Origin: Hydrogenophaga crocea
Lineage (GTDB): Bacteria > Pseudomonadota > Gammaproteobacteria > Burkholderiales > Burkholderiaceae_C
Assembly: GCF_011388215.1 (NCBI RefSeq)
Contig: NZ_CP049989.1
Coordinates: 2,542,001-2,606,000, forward strand
Length of the DNA: 64,000 nt
Direction: 5' to 3'
Shown: in pieces, positions 8,415-16,161 of the stretch
Position numbering within the stretch: the first letter of the stretch is position 1
Layout of the letters: each line of letters begins with the position of its first letter
Made by a program: the position numbers and the translations under genes
The notes under the pieces: generated by a model
Databases searched by the model: none
The model's input: only the letters and a program-made list of their open reading frames with translations
Told to the model about the DNA's origin: nothing

Positions 8415-9011
8415 ATGAGCGAATCAAATCACCCCCTATCCGCACGTCAAAGACGGCACACCTCCCCGCAGGCCAAGTGGCTCCTGAACGAAGCTGCCGC
8501 GCTCCGTGGTGAGCTCGCCCGTGTCGTGGCTAAACAGGCGCGCCTGGCCAAGCGAGAAGCCGAACTCCGCAAGACTCTGGCGGCGCTGGAGTTGGTGGCA
8601 GCACCTCTCCCCGTTCCGGCCGGCATAGCCGCGCCAACAGTTGTCAACGCGCACAACCGGTTCGGGCCCAGAGGCCACTTGACCAAGCTCATCCTAGTCC
8701 GCTTGCAGAGCGCCTGGCCCAAGGGTGCCGACATCCATTCCCTGGTCGATTGGGTGGCTGCATCCTGCGGCATCGAGTTCACCAACACAGCGGAGCGGAC
8801 TGATTGCAGGCACTCGGTTCGCCGCCGTCTCCACCACCTGGCTGAGCAGGGAAAGGCCGAGCGCTTGGAGAGCATTGGCTCGGATGCAAATGGCGCAGGA
8901 GTCTGGCGGTTGGTCCGCAAGAAAAACGTCTCGCTCGGTGAGCTCGAGCATTTGGCTACTAAGGCCAACCTTGCGGAGCTCGAGAGCCAGAGCGACAAGG
9001 GGAACGTCTGA
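8415..9011 (+). CDS. Hypothetical protein, coiled coil plus winged-helix-like region
   Basis: First gene of a three-gene coupled operon at the left end of the transposon; not recognised. 198 aa. Residues ~20-60 (ALRGELARVVAKQARLAKRE and following) look like a coiled coil. Residues ~85-165 (GPRGHLTKLILVRLQSAWPKG, SVRRRLHHLAEQGKAERLE, GVWRLV) look like a winged-helix DNA-binding domain in which VRRRLHHL would be the recognition region. ATG at 8415 has GAGGA about 7 bp upstream. Its TGA overlaps the next ATG (TGATG). It might be a regulator or a DNA-binding subunit; function is unknown. Confidence 0.7.
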   Translation: MSESNHPLSARQRRHTSPQAKWLLNEAAALRGELARVVAKQARLAKREAELRKTLAALELVAAPLPVPAGIAAPTVVNAHNRFGPRGHLTKLILVRLQSAWPKGADIHSLVDWVAASCGIEFTNTAERTDCRHSVRRRLHHLAEQGKAERLESIGSDANGAGVWRLVRKKNVSLGELEHLATKANLAELESQSDKGNV

Positions 9012-9250
9012 TGGCCCTGACGATGACCCGCTACCGCCGCCAATCGACGCTGACATTTCTCGCGGAAAGGCTGGCGAAAACCACCGGTGAGCATCAGCGC
9101 CTTGCCAACCGGAAGCGGCGGGGACCCACCGAGAGGCAGCGGATGCAGCAGCTGGAGGCTGAGATTCAGGCCTTGGAGCAAACCATTCGCCAGTTCGACC
9201 CCGGCTTGGACCCTTCGGTGATTGCGCCCTCTACCCGGACGTCCAAATGA
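9011..9250 (+). CDS. Small basic coiled-coil protein, 79 aa
   Basis: Second gene of the left operon, not recognised. Very basic N-terminus (TRYRRQSTLTFLAERLA), then a charged helical region (RQRMQQLEAEIQALEQTIRQ) predicted to form a coiled coil. Start overlaps the preceding stop by 1 nt and its stop overlaps the next start by 4 nt (ATGA), so its production is tied to both neighbours, which argues for a shared complex. There is no membrane segment or signal peptide. Confidence 0.65.
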   Translation: MALTMTRYRRQSTLTFLAERLAKTTGEHQRLANRKRRGPTERQRMQQLEAEIQALEQTIRQFDPGLDPSVIAPSTRTSK

Positions 9251-9663
9251 CGCGCAAGGACAAGGAGGAGCGCGGGTTGGCCGGAGCAATCTCCCGAGGA
9301 CGCGCCGCGCGTGAGGCGTGGGTACAAGACGGCGTTCTAGTCAGCCGAGAGCAGTTCGCTGACCGATGGGGTGTCTCAGTCGAGGAGCTGGCTCAGATGG
9401 TCGCCAAGGGTGAGCTGTTCGAGCTCGAGGTGCAAGGTCAGATGTGGATGCCTGCAGTCCTTCTCGAGGTTTCCAAGGAAGCTGTTGTTGAGGTGAACCG
9501 GGCTCTGACTTGGGCCGGCGTAGACGCGGCTACGGCGCTCGTGTTCTGGCATCGCCGGCATGGGGCGTTAGGGGAGACGACCGTGGTGGACGCGCTGCGA
9601 ACCGGAGGTCTGATGCTAGTGGTTCAAACAGCCCATCTCGTGGCTCGGCAGGTACCGCGCTAA
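9247..9663 (+). CDS. Hypothetical protein, distantly antitoxin-like
   Basis: Third gene of the left operon, 138 aa. Residues ~28-60 (VLVSREQFADRWGVSVEELAQMV) resemble a helix-turn-helix. The C-terminus (LVFWHRRHGALGETTVVDALRTGG followed by a helix ending AHLVARQ) faintly resembles the MbcA/ParS/Xre toxin-binding domain (DUF2384), which usually reads as 'G-x-TP-x-x-AL-x-x-G'. No RES-domain toxin is next to it, so a toxin-antitoxin role is speculative. It ends 15 bp from the convergent gene at 9679. Confidence 0.62.
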   Translation: MTRKDKEERGLAGAISRGRAAREAWVQDGVLVSREQFADRWGVSVEELAQMVAKGELFELEVQGQMWMPAVLLEVSKEAVVEVNRALTWAGVDAATALVFWHRRHGALGETTVVDALRTGGLMLVVQTAHLVARQVPR

Positions 9664-9678
9664 TTCGTGCAGTGGTGT

Positions 9679-10311
9679 TCAGCGGAGGTATGGCTCTTTC
9701 GCGCGTTCCCACTCTGCCGCCCGTTTCCGAGCGTCTTCCGCCAACTGACGCCTCATTTCTGAGGTCAAAGCAGCTTGCTCTTCCTCAAGCTTGCGAAGCA
9801 TTTCCGCGTACCTGGGCTGCTCCTTCACGTAATCCCAGTATGCGGTTTCGACCCAGTTCTCGTAAAGCGGGCCGTACAGGGAGCCACATTTGTCTCTCGC
9901 CTCGGAGAGACCAGGGAACATCGGCAGCGATGTCAAATGCTCAATTTGGTAGGCGTCATCCCTATTTGGTGTCGTGCGATAGCACTGGGTCTCTGAAAAA
10001 CTGTTCGGCACAACATCACAATGAGGGTACCCCTTGCTTGCCTTGTCTTGCTCTTTTTCGGCCCAAACGAGGGCTGGTAAGCGGCTTTTGTTGATGACGA
10101 GAATTCGAAGACCCTTATCTGAAAGAGCATCCACCAAACACACTGCTTGGGTTCGAGCTTGCGCCCGAATGGTCTCCACCTCTCTGGCTCTCTTCTCTCT
10201 TTTTTCGGTTGCATCTTTTTCGGCAAGGGTGGTACCGATGAACCCTATGCAAAGTGCAAGGAGACCGATAACTGACGCAGAGATAAACAGAATTCGTAGT
10301 AGTCGTGCCAT
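9679..10311 (-). CDS. Hypothetical single-pass membrane protein
   Basis: 210 aa, not recognised. One N-terminal hydrophobic helix (LRILFISASVIGLLALCIGF) anchors a long hydrophilic region with periplasm-style cysteines and two charged coiled-coil stretches: ATEKREKRAREVETIRAQAR near the membrane and MLRKLEEEQAALTSEMRRQ near the C-terminus. ATG at 10311 was chosen. Codon use is visibly more AT-rich than in the core genes. It is convergent with the left three-gene operon. Confidence 0.65.
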   Translation of the reverse strand: MARLLRILFISASVIGLLALCIGFIGTTLAEKDATEKREKRAREVETIRAQARTQAVCLVDALSDKGLRILVINKSRLPALVWAEKEQDKASKGYPHCDVVPNSFSETQCYRTTPNRDDAYQIEHLTSLPMFPGLSEARDKCGSLYGPLYENWVETAYWDYVKEQPRYAEMLRKLEEEQAALTSEMRRQLAEDARKRAAEWERAKEPYLR

Positions 10312-10418
10312 GCTGGGTGTAGGCAACAGCGGCAGTTCTGTTTAACCGGCGAATCGCGACCGACCAGACCAGCTCAGGCCGGGGTCGTGAAGAACCCTCC
10401 TCCAAACCCACGCTGACG

Positions 10419-10823
10419 TCAATCTCGCTCGTATTCAACAAACTTCCCGTTGAACCCAATCTTTCGAGTGACGCGCTGCCTCCCCACGTTGACCACCACT
10501 CCGACTGGCACCTGGGTCGTCCGTCCAGCGTTGTAGTCGCGGTACCGTCGCGCTGGTTGCACCTTCACACCAAGCTTGCGCAGCGCGATTGGCGCCAAGA
10601 CCTCGAGCGGCTCAACAGGGATGGGCCTTCCAGACAGGACACTGGGTTTGGCCTTCGCATAGATGCCTGTCCCGATGCGCACGAGCACGCCCTGGTCGAT
10701 GAGCGTACGCAGGGCGGCAGAGAGACTCGAGGAGCTGTAGCCGAGCTTGCGCAGTTCGGAGCGCAGTACGACTGGGCTGCGGGTTTGGGAGAGGTGGCGC
10801 TTGGCGCGTGCTCCTAACGTCAT
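10419..10823 (-). CDS. DUF6088/AbiEi-like antitoxin-type protein (orphan)
   Basis: 134 aa with an N-terminal winged helix (VVLRSELRKLGYSSSSLSAALRTLIDQGVLVRIGTGIYAK), the arrangement of AbiEi-type type IV antitoxins and DUF6088 proteins, which repress their own operon and counter a nucleotidyltransferase toxin (AbiEii). No AbiEii-like gene is adjacent: upstream is a small membrane-protein gene on the other strand and downstream the unrelated gene at 9679. It is either a solitary regulator, a remnant, or a guard that protects the element against a toxin elsewhere. Confidence 0.72.
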   Translation of the reverse strand: MTLGARAKRHLSQTRSPVVLRSELRKLGYSSSSLSAALRTLIDQGVLVRIGTGIYAKAKPSVLSGRPIPVEPLEVLAPIALRKLGVKVQPARRYRDYNAGRTTQVPVGVVVNVGRQRVTRKIGFNGKFVEYERD

Positions 10824-10929
10824 GCAACCTACAGCCGACTACTTCTTGAGGTATGTCGGCCGCCTCCAAGCAACCGTGGAAACGAAGCTGTTTCTACACA
10901 GGGTCTTCGCAGTCCACGAGTAAGCAGCA

Positions 10930-11163
10930 ATGTCTCCAGATACAAAAGAAGCACTTGGCTATCTCCTCATCTTTGGCGGATTTGTTCCCGCAGTAGTTGT
11001 CAGCTGGATAGCAAACCATGCAGCAGGAAAACGCAAACAAGCAACAAAGGGGACCCGGAGATATCGGGTCTTGTTGACGATTGAAGTCATATCAACCGTG
11101 GTCACCCTCATTGCTGTGTTCATAGTTGCCGCTTTATCGATGATTCCGCTCGGAACCCGGTAG
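10930..11163 (+). CDS. Small two-helix membrane protein, 77 aa
   Basis: Not recognised. Two hydrophobic helices (EALGYLLIFGGFVPAVVVSW, and VISTVVTLIAVFIVAALSMI) separated by a strongly basic loop (GKRKQATKGTRRYR). It lies between the DUF6088-like gene, which diverges from it, and the end of the transposase gene, which converges on it. Small membrane proteins of this shape are common as effectors or toxins in defence islands, but nothing here shows that role. Confidence 0.55.
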   Translation: MSPDTKEALGYLLIFGGFVPAVVVSWIANHAAGKRKQATKGTRRYRVLLTIEVISTVVTLIAVFIVAALSMIPLGTR

Positions 11164-11203
11164 GCGTATCGGCTGCTTGCATAGTTTTACTCTCAACCGG
11201 CAC

Positions 11204-12469
11204 CTACCTGGGCGGCCTCTCCTGCCACCCCTTTTTCTTCCCACGCCCCTTGGCCGGCTTCGGCCCCTCGACCAGCAGCTCTTCAAGTCGATGCTTGCCC
11301 TGGTGGTACCCGCGCCACCACAGCGACAAGCCCACCCGCAAAGCGACGCCCAGCACATGCCTGAGCTTCTTGCCCGTTGACAGCCGGCGAACGTCCTCCC
11401 TCCACGCCGCCTCCACGGCGTAATCAATCAAGTACTTGTTCGAGGGGCTCAGGTAGATTCCCTCAAGTAGCCGTCGCATCCGCCAGTTGAAGCTCTCCGC
11501 CTGGTTGTTGCTTACGCCACCGGGCGCGCTGTAGGCCTTGCTGTGGTTGATGGTCTTGTGCTCCGCGAAGAGCAGCGAGAACTTCGCGTACGACGGGTCC
11601 TCGTCCGACATCACGGCCGACTCTGCAGAAGCGAACCTCGTCGCCACGGCCGTCACGGTGTACGTTGACTCAGCCAGCGCCACGGCAACCCGAGTGTTCG
11701 ACGCACCCTTGCCTTTGTTCAGTCCGCGCAGGCGAATCACGTGCAGGATGCGCCGGTCCGGGGGCATGCGGTGCTTCTTGTCGTGCTTGTGGGGCTTGGG
11801 CGGGCCCATCACGAGGATTTCACCGGTCTCTGGGTCCACCTCGGGCTTGAGCAGGTGCGCCGGAATCGTCGGCTTGGGGGCGTTCCCGCCGCCCTGGGGC
11901 TTGTTTCGCTTCTCCCGGTAGCGCCGGCCGTTCATGTCGGCGCCGTCCATCTCCACCACGCCTGCCAGCACGCCCACGTTGAAGCCGCGCATCAGCCCTT
12001 CCCGAAGCTTGTGTGCCAGGGTGAAGGCGGTTCCGTACGCCACGTTCCAGTCGCGCCGCAGCTGCAGCGCCGGCTTGCCGCTCGAGCCATTGACCCACGT
12101 GAAGACAATCTTGATGATTTTGGTGAGCGACAGCTTGTGGTCGGCAAACACCGAGCCGGAAGTGACCGAGAAGCGCTTGTCGCAGCACTTGCACTTCCAG
12201 CGCCGCTCTTTGCCGAACCAGTAGTGGGTATCGAGGGTGCCGCAGTGAGGGCATGGCATGTAGGTGGTCGAGCCCCAGCGCGCATCGGCCAACATCAGAA
12301 TGGCCTGGCGCTCGGTCAGCTTGTTGAGGTCGTCGAAGCCCAAGTCCACCGCATCCTTGGACAGGTGGAAGCCAGCCGTACCGGTGGTCTTGCGCAGCGG
12401 GAAGTTCGTGCCCGACCTGGATGACCCGCCTGGTGCGGAGCCTGATGGTGAAAGTGCAGCGGCCACCAT
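11204..12469 (-). CDS. tnpA: IS1595 (ISXO2-like) family transposase
   Basis: DDE transposase expected to cut and join the terminal repeats at 8299 and 22773. 421 aa, longer than many IS1595 enzymes. An N-terminal zinc ribbon (CPHC at 73-76 and CKCC near 93-96) is followed by ISXO2 catalytic blocks: VVEMDGADMNG (D175), VMSDEDPSY (D289/D291) and GVSNNQAESFNWRMRR (N321/N322 and E325). ATG at 12469 lies 2 bp after the stop of the upstream gene, and that gene's end (GGAGGGTTGAGC) supplies the ribosome site, so translation is coupled. It is the last gene of a minus-strand operon, which is unusual for an IS. No frameshift or missing motif was seen. Confidence 0.92.
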   Translation of the reverse strand: MVAAALSPSGSAPGGSSRSGTNFPLRKTTGTAGFHLSKDAVDLGFDDLNKLTERQAILMLADARWGSTTYMPCPHCGTLDTHYWFGKERRWKCKCCDKRFSVTSGSVFADHKLSLTKIIKIVFTWVNGSSGKPALQLRRDWNVAYGTAFTLAHKLREGLMRGFNVGVLAGVVEMDGADMNGRRYREKRNKPQGGGNAPKPTIPAHLLKPEVDPETGEILVMGPPKPHKHDKKHRMPPDRRILHVIRLRGLNKGKGASNTRVAVALAESTYTVTAVATRFASAESAVMSDEDPSYAKFSLLFAEHKTINHSKAYSAPGGVSNNQAESFNWRMRRLLEGIYLSPSNKYLIDYAVEAAWREDVRRLSTGKKLRHVLGVALRVGLSLWWRGYHQGKHRLEELLVEGPKPAKGRGKKKGWQERPPR

Positions 12470-12471
12470 GC

Positions 12472-13173
12472 TCAACCCTCCATCAGGAACTGGACGTAGT
12501 CCTTGGTGGAGGCCCACTCCACCGGCTTGGCTGTCGGACGCGTAGCCGCCATGTGCCGCGCGAATCCAGTACGTGCAGGTTCTTGCAACGATGCAACATC
12601 GAAGCGGTCCTCATTGCCCACCATGACCGAGGTCGGAAGAATCAGCTTCGGGCGCGGGCCGGGCGTGTCCTGCTTGAAGAGAGCCCAGGACAGCGCGCGC
12701 ATCATCAGGTCCATCGTCTCCATGCGCTTGGTGCCGTACTGGAACTGGGCTTCGCGCTCACCCAGGATGTCCTCGCTCAGCTTGATGGCGTACGAGGTCC
12801 GCTCCGGGCCTTGTTGCCAAAGCTCGGCTTGCGCCAGCAGCTGAGAGCGCTCGTCGACGGTGTATCGCTCGATGACGGCACAGAGCTTGGTGGCGTAGGC
12901 GCAGCGCTTGTCGGGCTTGTCGGACGGAGGAATCTTGCTGTCGCCATAGAGGCTGCGGGCGATGGCACGGGCCGCCAGGTCCCAGAGGCTGCCGGACCAG
13001 CGCGGGTAGTTCTCCAGCGTCTGTGGCTTCTGCTCGCCCTTGTCGCGCACGGTCGCGGCAATCAGGTAGTCGGCCAGAGCCTCCTTCTTTGCGTAGGCGA
13101 TGTCGACGGTGGCCATGATGTTCTCGGGGCGGCGGTCCGGCAGCAGGCCCGCGTGAATGCTCAGCTTCAGCAT
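12472..13173 (-). CDS. Hypothetical protein coupled to transposase, 233 aa
   Basis: Not recognised. Soluble and mostly helical; notable segments are MATVDIAYAKKEALADYLIA, RWSGSLWDLAARAIARSLYG and YGTKRMETMDLMMRALSWAL. ATG at 13173 overlaps the end of the preceding gene by 7 bp, and its stop is 2 bp before the transposase ATG. This position between a small protein and the transposase, with coupling on both sides, suggests an accessory transposition or regulatory function (inference). Confidence 0.68.
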   Translation of the reverse strand: MLKLSIHAGLLPDRRPENIMATVDIAYAKKEALADYLIAATVRDKGEQKPQTLENYPRWSGSLWDLAARAIARSLYGDSKIPPSDKPDKRCAYATKLCAVIERYTVDERSQLLAQAELWQQGPERTSYAIKLSEDILGEREAQFQYGTKRMETMDLMMRALSWALFKQDTPGPRPKLILPTSVMVGNEDRFDVASLQEPARTGFARHMAATRPTAKPVEWASTKDYVQFLMEG

Positions 13174-13472
13174 GGCATCTGCTCCAGTGCCCAGGTCTGG
13201 GCGTACTCGGCGTCCCTGATGCGCTCGGTGCCGACCAGGCGCCACTGGCCATCTTTGACGTACACGAGCCGTGCGTCGTTGAGCTGCGGCAGCACGTCAG
13301 TCTCCAAGCCCGAGCTCATGTCGAGCAGCTTGGCTCGCGTGACCGGACGCTCGAGCTGCGGGTCGCGCTCCTCGGCCACTCGCAGCCGGCCGATGTGGGG
13401 CGGGCGCGTTTTGAGGTCATCGCTGTTGAGGAGGACGCCTTCCTTGCGGAGGGGACGGACACGGACTTGCAT
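13167..13472 (-). CDS. Small hypothetical protein, 101 aa, possible winged helix
   Basis: Not recognised. The middle (RPVTRAKLLDMSSGLETDVLPQLNDARLVYVKDGQWRL, shown here in part) has the helix-helix-hairpin layout of a winged-helix domain. It overlaps the next gene by 7 bp. A 135-bp gap separates it from the upstream gene at 13608; that gap is relatively AT-rich (near 13500-13560) and may hold a separate promoter for this gene, the 233-aa gene and the transposase. No clear ribosome site precedes the ATG at 13472. Confidence 0.62.
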   Translation of the reverse strand: MQVRVRPLRKEGVLLNSDDLKTRPPHIGRLRVAEERDPQLERPVTRAKLLDMSSGLETDVLPQLNDARLVYVKDGQWRLVGTERIRDAEYAQTWALEQMPC

Positions 13473-13607
13473 GGGACAAAAGAACAGGGGTTTCAGGGAC
13501 TTGCAGACCTAGATTTCAACAAACCGCTTCTTCCTAAAAATCGCGCTGCGTTTACTAAAAGAACGCAACACGCGTGTGGACGAGCGTGGATATGGGCTCC
13601 GCGCCAC

Positions 13608-14315
13608 TCAGTCGCCAGCTGCACGGGAGGCCTGTTCGCTGCTCAACCGTCCGAGGAACTTGAGCCAGTCATCAGCGAAGAAGGCATCGGGACTTGGGCC
13701 TCGAAAACCGCCCAGGTGTCGCAGCAGCCGCTTGCGCGCGTACACCGGGATGTCGAGCTCACGCACGTGGCTAACGCCGGTGTCGTTTCGAACCGGCACT
13801 TCGCTCAGCGGGCGAAGGACTGGTGCCTGGCCGCCGGACCACCAAAGGCACGCCACAGCACGTTCGAGCAGTGCCCAGGACGAGCGGCATGACGTCGCCA
13901 GAATCCTGGTGGTGCGCTCCTCGAGCTCGTCCGCGAACTCCACCTGCAGCGACACCAGCCCGGTGCTCACCGGGGAGCTGCGCACGACCAGGTGCTCGAC
14001 CAGGCGCGACTCGTCGATGTTCGGCCCGCGATAGATGCTGAGGCTGGCGTACCGAGCGAACCCGCGCGGCACGGCTTGGTGCGCCTCCCCTTTGGACAGC
14101 GCCAGTAGACGCACGACCAGCGCCGAGATGGGCTCCACGCAGACCGGGTGGCTCGGCAGAACCATGGCCCGAGGTGTGTCGCTGTAGGTGCGTGCGACCA
14201 GCGTGCATTCGGCGGTCACACCAGTGACGTCCAGACCCAGGACGCCCGCAACCTTGCCGGGCTCGTCAGGGGTATCGCTCAGCGTGACGATGCAGCGTTC
14301 AGGAAAGATGTTCAT
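13608..14315 (-). CDS. Hypothetical protein, 235 aa
   Basis: Not recognised. Mixed alpha/beta composition, no membrane segment. The N-terminus (MNIFPERCIVTLSDTPDEPG) looks like the start of a beta-rich domain, and the C-terminus is helical and basic (VYARKRLLRHLGG). Its ATG overlaps the stop of the upstream gene (ATGA), so the two are translated as a pair. It is followed by a 135-bp gap before the 101-aa gene. Possibly part of the same functional unit as the transposase operon. Confidence 0.65.
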   Translation of the reverse strand: MNIFPERCIVTLSDTPDEPGKVAGVLGLDVTGVTAECTLVARTYSDTPRAMVLPSHPVCVEPISALVVRLLALSKGEAHQAVPRGFARYASLSIYRGPNIDESRLVEHLVVRSSPVSTGLVSLQVEFADELEERTTRILATSCRSSWALLERAVACLWWSGGQAPVLRPLSEVPVRNDTGVSHVRELDIPVYARKRLLRHLGGFRGPSPDAFFADDWLKFLGRLSSEQASRAAGD

Positions 14316-14680
14316 TGAGCTGCCTCCTGAGTCTGACGCTGCAGGTCGCTGGAGACCTCTTTGACGTCTGCTTCGCCCGTGCCGTTGAGGCGCAACCAGT
14401 GGCTCCAGACGTACTCCGCATCCGGATGGTGCCCAGTGGGGCCGACGAGCAGGTAGGTGCGTCCGCTGCTGGACCGAGCCGTTCTGGCCACCGGGTCAAA
14501 GTCCGAGACCGGCGATGAGACGCGGCCCTCGCCCAGCTGTTGGACGTAGCCGGTCAGATGCAAGGTCCTGTGCTCGGAGCCCGGGCCTGTGATGACAAAC
14601 GCGCGCCACGCGGTCAGCTCCGTGGTGTGCTCCTTGGCGACTGGGCGCACAGCCCAAATCGAGGGGTTGGTTTCGTTCAT
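14312..14680 (-). CDS. Hypothetical protein, 122 aa
   Basis: Not recognised. A small soluble protein with strand-forming segments (TAWRAFVITGPGSEHRTLHL, GYVQQLGEGRVSSPV, GRTYLLVG), then a helical Gln-rich tail (LQRQTQEAAQ). ATG at 14680 has a strong ribosome site (AAGGGAGAG) about 8 bp upstream; an in-frame start 39 bp further upstream has none. It is the first gene of the set leading to the transposase, and lies 147 bp downstream of the LexA-like gene, which may regulate it. Confidence 0.65.
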   Translation of the reverse strand: MNETNPSIWAVRPVAKEHTTELTAWRAFVITGPGSEHRTLHLTGYVQQLGEGRVSSPVSDFDPVARTARSSSGRTYLLVGPTGHHPDAEYVWSHWLRLNGTGEADVKEVSSDLQRQTQEAAQ

Positions 14681-14827
14681 GCAAGGCTCTCCCTTGCGCC
14701 CGGCGCGTCCGGGCTGCAATGCGTTGAGACAAAGAGGGGCCCGGGCACCTGCTGCGAGCAGCTCGGGCGCCGTGGGCGTTGGGCAGTGGATGCGGCTTAG
14801 GCCGCTTGGCTGGAGGCGTTCAGTGGG

Positions 14828-15463
14828 TCACCTCCGTCGACGGAAAGAGCCGACCACCACACCGAGGATTTCGAGGCCGCCGCTCGGGCGGATGGGTTCG
14901 AACTCGGGGTTCGCGGCTTCAAGGAACCAGGTGCCGTCGGGGTCACGGCGCAGGTACTTCACGGTGAGGCCACCGTCGACGACGGCGACCACGACATCAC
15001 CCGGGCCGTAGGGCGAGTTGTGTTCGACGATGGCAATGTCGCCATCGAGCATGCCGGCGTCCTTCATGGAGTCGCCTTTGACGCGCACAAGGCTCGAGCG
15101 CCCCGGGTGGCTCAGCAGGTAGTCGTCGATGCTGAGCACCTCGAACTGGTCTTCCTCCTGGCCAGCTGGCTGCGGCAGGCCCGCGCGCACCGAGCCCAGG
15201 ATGGGCCGAGCGAAGAACTTCTTGGTGGGCGCCACGCGCCCGTCAGCGCGCTCCAGGTACCCCGCCTCTGTCAGCCGGCCGAGCGCCGCGAACACGGAGC
15301 TCGTGGAGGACAGGCCCATGGTCGTGGCCAGCTTGGCCATGGACGGGAAGCTGCGGTGGAGCTTCCAGTGCCGCTGCAGAGCAGCCAGGTGCTTGGCGTC
15401 AGGGGTGGAGTGCATGTGCTTCGCCGTCGAATAGGTGTTCGATGACGAAGACTGTACGGGCAT
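14828..15463 (-). CDS. LexA-like self-cleaving repressor (S24 peptidase)
   Basis: Predicted DNA-binding repressor inactivated by RecA-stimulated self-cleavage. 211 aa: an N-terminal winged helix (residues ~22-75, with FPSMAKLATTMGLSSTSSV as the probable reading helices) and a C-terminal S24 domain. Cleavage pair Ala94-Gly95 (SVRAGLP), nucleophile Ser132 (KGDSMKD) and base Lys169 (TVKYLRR). The 37-residue Ser-Lys spacing equals that of E. coli LexA, so the protease looks active. A second ATG at 15415 (MHSTPD) may be the true start because the preceding residues are low-complexity. It sits on the transposon between the defence operon and the transposase operon, and is not the chromosomal lexA. 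Confidence 0.88.
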   Translation of the reverse strand: MPVQSSSSNTYSTAKHMHSTPDAKHLAALQRHWKLHRSFPSMAKLATTMGLSSTSSVFAALGRLTEAGYLERADGRVAPTKKFFARPILGSVRAGLPQPAGQEEDQFEVLSIDDYLLSHPGRSSLVRVKGDSMKDAGMLDGDIAIVEHNSPYGPGDVVVAVVDGGLTVKYLRRDPDGTWFLEAANPEFEPIRPSGGLEILGVVVGSFRRRR

Positions 15464-15492
15464 CCATTGCGCCGTTCAAGATGTGTAGGCGT

Positions 15493-16128
15493 TCAAGGTC
15501 CTACCGGCGGCTTTGCGAACGAGGCGGCAAACCCACGCCGGGCGGCACGTCGAGATTGATTTCGGGACACCAACAGCGAAGCAACCGTACGAGTTGGCGG
15601 ATTTTTATGGCCAGCGTCTTCAAGTACCAGGGCAGCGGACACCTGGAGAGAGCCCTGCGCCGACTTGAGAGAGTGAGTCGAAGCTGGTTCGGTCATCAGT
15701 TCCTTGCTTCCCGGGCGCGGGGCAAGGCTTCGCTGGATAACTGGAGCGGTCCTCTGTCTGGGGTCTACCGTAAAGGTCGCCTCGCGAAGAACTTCCAAGC
15801 ACGTTGCAGATGCCTCCGACTCCAACAATGGGCGGCCTGACCGCCAAATAGAGCAGCGCGCAACAGCTGCCCTTTCCGACCTTGAAGCAGCCAACCTTGT
15901 AATCACGGTCTTGATGACCGCGTCGTTTATTCCGGCCACGAAATGAGGGGAGAAGGCCGCTTGGAGAGAGGGTGCATCTCCTGAGGCCTTCTGAACGCAA
16001 GCAGCCCGTTCGTCCTCGTCAACGACCCACCAAACATCGTTCAAGGCGAGGTCGTAGATATGCTGGCGGACTGCCTCAACCTCAGCAGGCTCACCGCGCA
16101 CCTCAACCATGAACTCAAACATATCCAT
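15493..16128 (-). CDS. Hypothetical protein at the end of the defence operon
   Basis: Up to 211 aa, not recognised. The first ~80 residues look like a genuine protein (FEFMVEVRGEPAEVEAVRQH, LNDVWWVVDEDERAACVQ). The second half is basic and of low quality (SRNQSRRAARRGFA), so the real gene may be shorter or degraded near its 3' end. It starts 33 bp after the nuclease gene on the same strand and ends 29 bp before the LexA-like gene. It may be a small accessory subunit of the restriction system, or partly decayed. Confidence 0.45.
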   Translation of the reverse strand: MDMFEFMVEVRGEPAEVEAVRQHIYDLALNDVWWVVDEDERAACVQKASGDAPSLQAAFSPHFVAGINDAVIKTVITRLAASRSERAAVARCSIWRSGRPLLESEASATCLEVLREATFTVDPRQRTAPVIQRSLAPRPGSKELMTEPASTHSLKSAQGSLQVSAALVLEDAGHKNPPTRTVASLLVSRNQSRRAARRGFAASFAKPPVGP

Positions 16129-16161
16129 GGTTGGGTCTAGCGACGCCTCTGGAGTAGCCTC

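Noticed and set aside
11164..12471. A nested, ordinary-sized IS made only of the transposase gene
   Set aside because: No inverted repeats like GGGTGTTAAT were seen at either side of the gene, and the transposase is coupled to its upstream neighbour.
14681..14827. A LexA-type box directly upstream of the 14312-14680 gene
   Set aside because: The region has CTG and CAG trinucleotides (for example CTGCTGCGAGCAG) but not with the required 10-bp spacing.
15442..15840. Plus-strand 132-codon frame opposite the end of the defence operon
   Set aside because: No start signal or family feature; the opposite strand gives a more protein-like product.
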